Positions 1 through 5,040 of a DNA stretch of 5,212 nt are shown here, in pieces (within the stretch, counting starts at the first letter, position 1; each line of letters opens with the position of its first letter). The notes beneath the pieces are model-generated. The model saw nothing but the letters and a program-made list of their open reading frames with translations, had not been told where the DNA came from and made no database searches. The DNA is from Clostridiales bacterium. GTDB lineage: Bacteria > Bacillota > Clostridia > Lutisporales > Lutisporaceae. The position numbers and the translations under genes are program-made. The DNA lies in contig DUSG01000309.1 of NCBI GenBank assembly GCA_012842725.1, positions 1-5,212 of the forward strand, in the 5' to 3' direction.

Positions 1-657
1 CGACTTTGCTTTCTCAATAGCCTTTCTTACATTTGATGTAAAAGTTGCCATAACATTTGAATAATACCTAATTCCCTCAGTTTCAAAGAAATCAATTTCT
101 TCAGGTGTCAGTTCATCATCAAAACAATGATCAACCATTCTGCCAAATGCGCCAAACATATCACATGAGAAGAGAGTTTTTGTACTTCTTTCATAGGTAT
201 ACATGGTATCCGGCCAGTGAACATTTGGTACCGGATGAAAACTCAATACCTTGCCTTTACCAAGATCTAGAGTATCTCCTTCCTTCACAATCCTTATTTT
301 ATCTTCTCCGTAAAAAGAACTTACCATCTTTGCAGCTTTATCAGTACATATTATCGTAAAATCATCCTTAACCTTCCGGAAATTTGAAATCCATCCGGAA
401 TGGTCCGGTTCCATATGATTAACAATCAAATAATCAATATTTCTAGGATCAACACCTATTTCTTCTAAATTTTCGTAAAGGGTTTCAGGTATACCGTCCC
501 AGCCGATTACACCATCGATTATTGCAGTCTTTTCTCCCTGAACTATGTAGGAGTTAAGTGCCACTCCGTTTGCAATCTCCCAAATACCCTCAAACAGAAT
601 ATCTTCAACATTCATAGTAAGCATGTGTATCCCGTCAGCAATTTTAAATTTCTTCAT
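1..657 (-). CDS. FprA-type flavo-diiron protein, N-terminal part (cut by window edge)
   Basis: This is the first 219 codons of an A-type flavoprotein (flavo-diiron protein), a cytoplasmic enzyme that reduces O2 to water and/or NO to N2O with electrons usually supplied by rubredoxin. The metallo-beta-lactamase-like diiron domain is visible. The ligand motif H81-x-E83-x-D85-H86 lies in the sequence NHMEPDHSG, followed by H147 (in NVHWPD) and D166 (in SCDMFG). The H-x18-D spacing is that of the family. The last His ligand, expected near residue 226-229, and the C-terminal flavodoxin domain that binds FMN fall outside the window. The ATG at 657 is preceded by GGAGG with a 7-base spacer, which fixes the start. 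A promoter-like pair lies about 100 bases upstream. The gene is separated by 480 bases from the ArsC-like gene and is probably transcribed on its own. The family assignment is secure; preference for O2 or NO cannot be read from this part. Confidence 0.95.
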   Translation of the reverse strand, partial: MKKFKIADGIHMLTMNVEDILFEGIWEIANGVALNSYIVQGEKTAIIDGVIGWDGIPETLYENLEEIGVDPRNIDYLIVNHMEPDHSGWISNFRKVKDDFTIICTDKAAKMVSSFYGEDKIRIVKEGDTLDLGKGKVLSFHPVPNVHWPDTMYTYERSTKTLFSCDMFGAFGRMVDHCFDDELTPEEIDFFETEGIRYYSNVMATFTSNVRKAIEKAKS

Positions 658-664
658 ATTGCAT

Positions 665-669
665 CCTCC
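665..669 (-). promoter_or_regulatory. Ribosome binding site of the flavo-diiron gene
   Basis: On the minus strand AAAGGAGG ends 7 bases before the ATG at 657. It is a near-perfect Shine-Dalgarno match and supports this start. Confidence 0.85.
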
Positions 670-758
670 TTTAATTTATAGTAAATACCCATGGTAAATT
701 GCTTTGGTTCACCGCTGATTACCCATGATTTTTGTTAATGAATAGAAGGTATATAAAT

Positions 759-787
759 ATTATACAATATATTCAAATATATCTAAA
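759..787 (-). promoter_or_regulatory. Candidate sigma-A promoter for the flavo-diiron gene
   Basis: Reading the minus strand, TTTAGA (782-787) is followed after 17 bases by a perfect TATAAT (759-764). The -35 matches the consensus at 4 of 6 positions. The resulting leader would be roughly 95 bases. The surrounding DNA is very AT-rich, so chance matches are likely. I saw no convincing PerR- or Rex-type operator next to it. Confidence 0.45.
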
Positions 788-1055
788 CGATTAATAAACA
801 TATGATACAAACTTTGGCAAAAAATTTGATTCCTATCAGCAAAATTCTTTTAATCCTTTAAAAAGTTTATTAATTAAATTCGATAGCTTTCAAAAGGCAT
901 TTCTTGTTTAAAATTATGAAATCAATATTATAACAAAAATATATTGGAAACTATGGTTGCATTTGAAAGTGGTTTTTGCAATGACAATAAAAAAACTCCA
1001 CAAACAGTCATTATAGAAACTGCCTGTAGAGGTTTATTTAAAAAGAATCGATATC

Positions 1056-1093
1056 AAAAGCATCTTATTTATAATATCATCATTATAGATGCT
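1056..1093 (-). terminator. Weak terminator-like hairpin after the ArsC-like gene
   Basis: On the minus strand, AGCATCT (1087-1093) pairs with AGATGCT (1059-1065). An inner TATAAT/ATTATA arm can also form. The stem is followed by a run of only four T (1056-1059, overlapping the stem foot). It starts about 45 bases after the stop of the ArsC-like gene. The short T run and AT-rich stem make it a weak candidate. Confidence 0.35.
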
Positions 1094-1137
1094 CATAACC
1101 GCTATATCTCATTTGGAAGAATCTAAGCAAAGGTCAT

Positions 1138-1494
1138 CTATTCGATTCCAAGGGCAGCTTTCCAATCAGATTCATTAAATCCTACCAAAACAAAGCCATC
1201 GGCTATAAGAATCGGCCTCTTCACAATCATACCGTCTGATGCCAATAAATTATACTGTTCTTCCTCATTCATGCTAGGAAGCTTATCCTTTAATTTCAAT
1301 TGTTTATACAATTGTCCGCTGGTATTGAAAAATTTATTAAGCGGTAAACCGCTCTTTTTATGCCATTCTTTCAATTCCTCTATTGTAGGGTTACTTTCTT
1401 TTATATTCCTTTCTTCAAAAACAACGCCGTTTGCTTCCAGCAACTTTTTAGCCTTCTGGCAAGTAGTTCATTTCGGGTAGCATACAAATATCAT
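1138..1494 (-). CDS. ArsC/Spx-family thioredoxin-fold protein, probable selenoprotein (in-frame TGA at catalytic Cys)
   Basis: The 118-residue product belongs to the ArsC/Spx family (thioredoxin fold), whose members act as arsenate reductases, as regulators such as Spx, or as uncharacterised thiol oxidoreductases. The N-terminus reads MIFVCYPK-TGA-TTCQKAKKLLEANG. Relatives carry the pattern CYPKCSTC, so the TGA (1468-1470, codon 9) falls exactly on the redox-active cysteine and gives U9-x-x-C12. The rest is intact and family-like: GLPLNKFFNTSG (49-60), KLKDKLP (67-73), LLASDGMIVKRPILI (83-97, with the conserved R93-P94), and VGFNESDW near the end. GGAGG lies 6 bases before the ATG at 1494; starting later, at the TTG at 1443, would delete the active site and has no ribosome binding site. 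A SECIS-like hairpin follows the TGA. Residue 59 is Ser where ArsC enzymes have a substrate-binding Arg (NTRG), so true arsenate reduction is doubtful. The alternative is a nonsense-mutated pseudogene. Selenocysteine is inference; the family call is secure. Confidence 0.82.
1431..1463 (-). promoter_or_regulatory. Candidate bacterial SECIS element downstream of the TGA
   Basis: Bacterial SECIS hairpins lie in the coding region just after the UGA and carry a G among the first bases of the apical loop. Two overlapping, mutually exclusive hairpins are possible here. In form A, CTT pairs with AAG, CCAG with CTGG and AA with TT, with single G bulges and a loop GGCTAAAAAG that begins 14 bases after the TGA. 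In form B, TTGC (1440-1443) pairs with GCAA (1431-1434) around the loop TGGAA, beginning 28 bases after the TGA. Both have a G at loop position 1 or 2. Pairing was done by eye, without energy calculation. Confidence 0.45.
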
Positions 1495-1500
1495 ACTATT

Positions 1501-1505
1501 CCTCC
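1501..1505 (-). promoter_or_regulatory. Ribosome binding site that fixes the start upstream of the in-frame TGA
   Basis: On the minus strand GGAGG stands 6 bases before the ATG at 1494. No comparable site precedes the TTG at 1443, the start an ORF finder would choose after the TGA. This is the main evidence that translation begins before the TGA. Confidence 0.85.
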
Positions 1506-1529
1506 ATTTTCTTCTGTTTTTTTCTTATA

Positions 1530-1557
1530 ATAATCATAACACATCTTTCGCTGTCAG
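1530..1557 (-). promoter_or_regulatory. Candidate promoter of the ArsC-like gene
   Basis: On the minus strand CTGACA (1552-1557, 5 of 6 matches to the -35 consensus) is followed after 16 bases by GATTAT (1530-1535, 4 of 6). An alternative -10, TATTAT (1527-1532), would need a 19-base spacer. The start of transcription would be about 30 bases upstream of the ATG. The evidence is sequence match only. Confidence 0.4.
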
Positions 1558-1568
1558 CACCACTCACT

Positions 1569-1709
1569 TCATGTTGTGTGCATAGCAAGTATAGCCTCAG
1601 TTTTATATTTTCTCAAATCTACATTCTCTTTTAATAACATCATTCTAGGAATACTTATGCCATCATATAATTGATTTGATCTGAAAATCTGATATTCATC
1701 GTATCCCAT
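1569..1709 (-). CDS. Possible small ORF overlapping the 3' end of the UPF0489-like gene
   Basis: This frame runs from an ATG at 1709 to TGA at 1569-1571 and encodes 46 residues beginning MGYDEYQIF, with RSNQLYDGISIPRM, LLKENVDLRKYK and TEAILAMHTT. About the first 55 bases overlap the end of the UPF0489-like gene in another frame. The remaining part stays open beyond that gene's stop and has protein-like composition. The upstream bases (GGTAAGAAA) are a poor ribosome binding site, though translational coupling is possible. I recognise no family. It could be a small downstream gene, the N-terminal stump of a longer broken gene, or chance. Confidence 0.25.
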   Translation of the reverse strand: MGYDEYQIFRSNQLYDGISIPRMMLLKENVDLRKYKTEAILAMHTT

Positions 1710-2356
1710 TTTCTTACCGGACAGTTGACAACTTTATAAGGAATACCCAAGTCATCAATAAACTGGATAAACTTTCTGTCAAACCATGGAGGAGTCCAGG
1801 CACCTGATCTGCATATATGTATTGCAGATACTTTTATATTCATATTTAAATCATTAAAATTGCAATATCTGATGTTATAAACTCTGTTTATGGGTTTGAA
1901 ATATTCCGGTTTTTCAGTTGTATAAGGGCTATAAATGATATAGGCTTTCTCTATTATTTTATCCTTGAAAAGTCTACCAAGCCAATTGGAGCAATTGACT
2001 TCAAAGTCAAGAGAGGATAAACCGCCATATCCAAGATCAGCATGGGAATCAAACAAATAAACTGTTTTGCAGTTATTATCTCTTGCAATATTATAAGACA
2101 GAGCGTGAGAATCCGAAACATAGGCCTTTATTCCTTTAACGAATTGAAAGCGTTCCTTTATCTTTATCCAGAATGTACTTACTTCATTAGAAAGATGAAA
2201 TGACTTTTGGATATCTCTGCCCTGCAGTTTCTCTTGAATATACCTTTTATACCATATGTCCACTAGATTTCTATTATTTTCTATATAAGAACCCCAATAA
2301 TCTTTTTCTATATGGATAAAATAATCCCAGTCTACTGATAATAAGCACCTTTCCAT
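1655..2356 (-). CDS. UPF0489-like protein, arginase-related fold, function unknown
   Basis: The 233-residue product resembles the UPF0489 family, which has been related to the arginase/deacetylase fold; no substrate is known to me. Acidic and histidine clusters that look metal-binding are in place: D9-W-D11 near the N-terminus (LLSVDWDYF), D103-S-H105-A-D107 (YLFDSHADLGYGG) and H180-I-C-R183-SGAWTPPWFD. No signal peptide or membrane segment is seen, so it should be cytoplasmic. The open frame extends upstream to an ATG at 2440, but that codon lacks a ribosome binding site. The ATG at 2356 has GAGGG 8 bases upstream and places the D-W-D motif at the N-terminus as expected. An ATG at 2362 is too close to the same site. 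The C-terminus (RFSDQINYMMA) looks natural. The next gene starts 160 bases downstream, so co-transcription is possible but not evident. Codon use is very AT-rich. Family call moderate, enzymatic role inferred. Confidence 0.75.
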   Translation of the reverse strand: MERCLLSVDWDYFIHIEKDYWGSYIENNRNLVDIWYKRYIQEKLQGRDIQKSFHLSNEVSTFWIKIKERFQFVKGIKAYVSDSHALSYNIARDNNCKTVYLFDSHADLGYGGLSSLDFEVNCSNWLGRLFKDKIIEKAYIIYSPYTTEKPEYFKPINRVYNIRYCNFNDLNMNIKVSAIHICRSGAWTPPWFDRKFIQFIDDLGIPYKVVNCPVRKWDTMNIRFSDQINYMMA

Positions 2357-2650
2357 TAACATCACCCTCTCGAATGGAAGAGTTATATTAATTATTAAGT
2401 GCTTATATATAGAGACTGTAGAATTTAATCCTGTAGCCATTCATTAACAAAAATTGATTCAGAAAGTTGATTTGGTATTATAATTACTATATTCTTTTGC
2501 TCATTAAAATCAATTCTCGATATTATTGATTCGTAAAGATTATTGGTTATATATGCCAAGTAATCTTAATAAAGGCGCTTTTACAAATAAAATCAGCCGT
2601 TTTTTCTAAATCTCGTATTCTTTAACAGATCTTACAGAAAATATTAATAA

Positions 2651-2677
2651 ATATTGCTATATATATTGCTATATATA
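2651..2677. repeat. Two-copy 12-base tandem repeat
   Basis: The unit TATTGCTATATA occurs twice head to tail (2652-2675), with one matching base before and two after it. It lies about 85 bases upstream of the methyltransferase -35 element. It may be simple slippage in AT-rich DNA. Confidence 0.7.
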
Positions 2678-2763
2678 AAATATCTGATTTAGTGTATCTC
2701 CCAACAATCTCTGCATGGCTCAAACTGTTTGAATTTACGTATTAGTCATGTTTGACGCTCATG

Positions 2764-2792
2764 TTGAAGGCAGAATAGAAATATGCTAAAAT
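2764..2792 (+). promoter_or_regulatory. Extended -10 promoter of the RlmI-like gene
   Basis: TTGAAG (2764-2769) is followed after exactly 17 bases by TAAAAT (2787-2792), which is preceded by TGC, an extended -10 (TGn). This predicts a transcript start near 2799 and a leader of about 30 bases. It is the best promoter match in the window. Confidence 0.75.
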
Positions 2793-2828
2793 CAGGCAGT
2801 AAACAATCTATTTCGAAAGGTGACACAG

Positions 2829-4058
2829 ATGAAACAAAAGCGTCAGTATGCAAAAATCATGATCTCCCCTAAAGCGGAACGCAGTGTCAGAAACGGACAT
2901 CCATGGATTTATGGGGAAGAGATTCTTAATATAGATGGTGCACCTCAAAATGGCCAACTGGTGGATGTATTTGCCGGAAAAGCCTTTATGGGTACAGGAT
3001 TTTACAACAGCGCCAGCAAGATAACCGTTCGAATTATCTCACGGAATGCCAACGATGTATTTGACGCTAGATTTTGGCGCCGCCGTGTGGAATATGCCGT
3101 CCGTTATCGAAAGACAGTAATGCCAAGTACGGATTTCACCTGTTGCCGTCTGATTCATGGTGAGGCTGACCAGATGCCGGGACTGACAGTTGATCGCTAC
3201 GGCAGTATTCTGTCCGTTCAGATTACCTGTTTAGGCATGGAATTAGTTAAAGATACGGTATACCGCGCCCTTTGGGATGTACTGGCTGAGATGGGTGAAA
3301 TTATAACAGGCATTTATGAACGTAATGACATTGCTATACGTACGAAAGAAGGATTACAGGAATATAAAGGTTGGTACCAATTAGACGGTATACCTACACC
3401 GGAATCTCCTGTAACGGAGATATGCGAAAACGGTATAAGATATATGGTAGATGTGGAAAACGGGCAGAAAACAGGCTTTTTCCTGGATCAGAAATATAAT
3501 CGTGCAGCTGTTGCGCGGATTGCCAAGGGTAAAAAGGTACTGGACTGCTTTACCCATACAGGTTCCTTCGGTCTTAATGCTGCATTGGGTGGGGCTGAGC
3601 ATGTGACCTGCGTGGATATCTCACAGTCGGCTATTGACATAGCAAAAGCGAATGCCATACGCAACGGACTGGATGAAAAGATGGATTTTCTGTGCGAGGA
3701 CGTGTTTGACCTGCTGACAAAGCTGGCAAACCAGAAGTGTCAAGAATATGACTTTATAATCCTTGATCCGCCGGCCTTTACAAAATCCCGCCAGACAGTG
3801 CAAGCAGCTGCCCGAGGATATAAGGAGATAAATCTGAAGGCTATGAAACTTCTGCCTCGAGGTGGATATCTGGCGACATGCAGTTGCAGCCACTTTATGA
3901 CTGATGTGTTATTCCGCAAAGTACTGGCAAGTGCCGCACAGGATGCCACTGTATCCCTTAGGCAGATTGAAGCCCGCCAGCAGGCTCCAGACCATCCCAT
4001 CTTGTGGAATGTTCCGGAGACGGAGTATCTTAAATTTTATATATTTCAAGTGGTATAA
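2829..4058 (+). CDS. RlmI-like class I SAM-dependent 23S rRNA methyltransferase
   Basis: The 409-residue product matches the RlmI family of 23S rRNA m5C methyltransferases in length and domain order; E. coli RlmI is about 396 residues and acts at C1962. An N-terminal PUA-like RNA-binding domain (about residues 5-80, with GHPWIYGEE) is followed by a linker domain and a Rossmann methyltransferase domain. Visible motifs are NGQKTGFFLDQ (211-221), the SAM-binding loop DCFTHTGSFG (239-248), the acidic motif VTCVDIS, DPPAFTKSR (313-321), and TCSCSHFM with the catalytic-type cysteines C351 and C353. The ATG at 2829 has AAAGG 8 bases upstream; the in-frame GTG at 2820 overlaps that ribosome binding site and is rejected. 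The gene has its own extended -10 promoter and a hairpin after the stop, so it is probably monocistronic. It is visibly more GC-rich than its neighbours. The exact target base is inferred from the family. Confidence 0.93.
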   Translation: MKQKRQYAKIMISPKAERSVRNGHPWIYGEEILNIDGAPQNGQLVDVFAGKAFMGTGFYNSASKITVRIISRNANDVFDARFWRRRVEYAVRYRKTVMPSTDFTCCRLIHGEADQMPGLTVDRYGSILSVQITCLGMELVKDTVYRALWDVLAEMGEIITGIYERNDIAIRTKEGLQEYKGWYQLDGIPTPESPVTEICENGIRYMVDVENGQKTGFFLDQKYNRAAVARIAKGKKVLDCFTHTGSFGLNAALGGAEHVTCVDISQSAIDIAKANAIRNGLDEKMDFLCEDVFDLLTKLANQKCQEYDFIILDPPAFTKSRQTVQAAARGYKEINLKAMKLLPRGGYLATCSCSHFMTDVLFRKVLASAAQDATVSLRQIEARQQAPDHPILWNVPETEYLKFYIFQVV

Positions 4059-4070
4059 TTTGCATTTTAT

Positions 4071-4099
4071 AAAAAAATAGGAGCGTCATTGGCGCTCCT
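4071..4099 (-). terminator. Rho-independent terminator, strong on the minus strand, possibly bidirectional
   Basis: AGGAGCGTC (4079-4087) pairs with GGCGCTCCT (4091-4099) around the loop ATT, giving 9 pairs with one G-T. On the minus strand the stem is followed, after one A, by seven T (4071-4077), the form of a strong terminator for the flavoprotein gene that ends at 4257. On the plus strand the stem starts 21 bases after the methyltransferase stop but is followed only by GTATATTTC, so it would work less well there. Confidence 0.85.
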
Positions 4100-4256
4100 G
4101 TATATTTCACATTTCATAAATATAACAGCCTGTTTCAATTATTATATTATACTCAGTCATTACAGACTCTCGACATAATTTCCGCACATTCATTTTGTAT
4201 CAGTGAACATCAAATCAATTAGCATCTATGTATTGTTTTTTCAAAAATTAAAGCAG
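4100..4256. other. Convergent intergenic spacer, nothing recognised
   Basis: AT-rich DNA between the terminator hairpin and the stop of the flavoprotein gene. It would be the 3' untranslated part of the minus-strand transcript. I see no gene, strong hairpin or repeat. Confidence 0.5.
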
Positions 4257-4895
4257 TTAGACAAGTCCTGCTCCAAGCTCATATGCTTCTTTTAATTTTA
4301 TAGGAAATACTTCTTCATGACGCGCTTTTTTCTCATCCGGGTCAAAAATAGTCCAATCATATTTACTATAATCATCTACCTGCAAAGTATTTCCATAAAT
4401 CATTATCTTTGTGGGTCCAACAAATCTTTCCAACCTCTGTTTATAACTTTCCAACATGGCTGTATAACCTAATCTATCATAAATGCTTTCATCACAATTA
4501 CTTGTGGTAATAAGTAGAACCGGAATCATATGTTCATTGCAATTGGGCCGTTCCTTATTATAGGTTAAAGATTGGAAAACCAATCGTTCATAAAGAGCCC
4601 TAAATCCTGCCGTCAGCTCTCCCAGATAATTAGGCGAGCCGAGGATAAGCCCGTCCGCTTCACGAATTTTATCAAGGGCTGTCGTTAAACCATCTTTGGA
4701 AACACATCGCCCGAAAGTCTTCGGAAGCTTACATCCAAAACAAGAGATACATCCATGAAAAGGTTCCAGTTCATAAAGATGAATTATTTCAGCGTTGGCT
4801 CCAGCTTCTTGGGCTCCTTTGGCGGCAGCCTCTACTAATTGAGCCGTATTCCAATTTTTGCGTGGGCTGGCATTAATGGCAACAATATATTTCAT
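4257..4895 (-). CDS. Flavodoxin-fold NAD(P)H-dependent FMN reductase / iron-sulfur flavoprotein-like
   Basis: The 212-residue protein has the flavodoxin fold of the NADPH-dependent FMN reductase and iron-sulfur flavoprotein (Isf) group, cytoplasmic electron-transfer proteins common in anaerobes. The FMN phosphate-binding loop is at residues 8-20 (NASPRKNWNTAQL), and a second flavin contact is at 86-97 (GSPNYLGELTAG). Between them lies C49-x2-C52-x2-C55-x8-C64, close to the Isf [4Fe-4S] motif (CX2CX2CX4-7C), so a cluster is likely but the last spacing is one longer. Further Cys residues (119, 134) could be structural or redox. The ATG at 4895 follows GGGAGG with a 7-base spacer; the longer open frame to 4958 runs through this ribosome binding site and is rejected. 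It stands alone, convergent with the methyltransferase gene, with a terminator about 160 bases after its stop. Its electron donor and acceptor cannot be told from sequence. Confidence 0.88.
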   Translation of the reverse strand: MKYIVAINASPRKNWNTAQLVEAAAKGAQEAGANAEIIHLYELEPFHGCISCFGCKLPKTFGRCVSKDGLTTALDKIREADGLILGSPNYLGELTAGFRALYERLVFQSLTYNKERPNCNEHMIPVLLITTSNCDESIYDRLGYTAMLESYKQRLERFVGPTKIMIYGNTLQVDDYSKYDWTIFDPDEKKARHEEVFPIKLKEAYELGAGLV

Positions 4896-4967
4896 CTTTA
4901 TACCTCCCAACAAAATTGCAGCATTTTCAATCATATTACAATAGGAACTAATTGGCAAACAGTATAT

Positions 4968-4995
4968 ATAATAATTCCAATATCTTTAAATTCAA
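4968..4995 (-). promoter_or_regulatory. Candidate promoter of the flavoprotein gene
   Basis: On the minus strand TTGAAT (4990-4995, 4 of 6) is followed after 16 bases by TATTAT (4968-4973, 5 of 6). This would give a leader of about 65 bases. The AT-rich context lowers confidence. Confidence 0.4.
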
Positions 4996-5040
4996 TAAAA
5001 CTTTACATTTAACATGTATTTAAAAATTGTCATTTTAATT

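Larger units (their letters stand above)
658..1137. other. AT-rich intergenic region between the flavo-diiron and ArsC-like genes
   Basis: This 480-base stretch has no convincing gene. It holds the flavo-diiron promoter and ribosome binding site at its left end and a weak terminator hairpin near 1059-1093. An 8-base direct repeat, TACCCATG, occurs at 686-693 and 720-727 in the presumed leader of the flavo-diiron gene; its meaning is unknown. A plus-strand open frame at 944-1126 (60 codons from a TTG) has no proper ribosome binding site and no recognisable motif, and I do not call it. Confidence 0.6.
2357..2828. other. AT-rich intergenic region between divergent genes
   Basis: This 472-base region separates the divergently transcribed UPF0489-like and methyltransferase genes. 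It contains the methyltransferase promoter at its right end and a short 12-base tandem repeat at 2651-2677. For the minus-strand gene only a weak promoter match is seen: TTGTTA, then 17 bases, then TAAATT, reading leftward from about 2450. The minus-strand open frame between 2357 and 2440 is probably untranslated leader. No RNA gene or further coding region was recognised. Confidence 0.6.

Noticed and set aside
105..359. Plus-strand 84-codon open frame
   Set aside because: It lies entirely antisense to the flavo-diiron gene, whose metal-ligand motifs prove the minus-strand frame.
944..1126. Plus-strand 60-codon open frame
   Set aside because: TTG start, no proper ribosome binding site, no family-like motif, in AT-rich spacer DNA that also holds a hairpin for the opposite strand.
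1138..1443. 101-codon frame starting at a TTG as the whole ArsC-like gene
   Set aside because: It lacks a ribosome binding site and the N-terminal strand and CxxC active site of the family; the good ribosome binding site and ATG lie upstream of the in-frame TGA.
1271..1480. Plus-strand 69-codon open frame
   Set aside because: Antisense shadow of the ArsC-like gene, without its own ribosome binding site or recognisable sequence.
1546..1571. TGA codons after the small overlapping frame as further selenocysteine sites
   Set aside because: Two TGA codons within a few residues, with no conserved redox motif and no recognised family, fit an ordinary stop or decay better than recoding.
2357..2440. 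N-terminal extension of the UPF0489-like protein
   Set aside because: No ribosome binding site before the ATG at 2440; the GAGGG site lies inside this segment and serves the ATG at 2356.
2651..2677. CRISPR-like or regulatory repeat array
   Set aside because: Only two adjacent copies of a 12-base AT-rich unit without spacers; it does not resemble a CRISPR array.
3381..4000. Three minus-strand frames inside the methyltransferase gene
   Set aside because: Antisense shadows of a clearly recognised gene with intact motifs.
4896..4958. N-terminal extension of the flavoprotein
   Set aside because: It reads through the strong GGGAGG ribosome binding site, and the flavodoxin fold starts right at the ATG at 4895.
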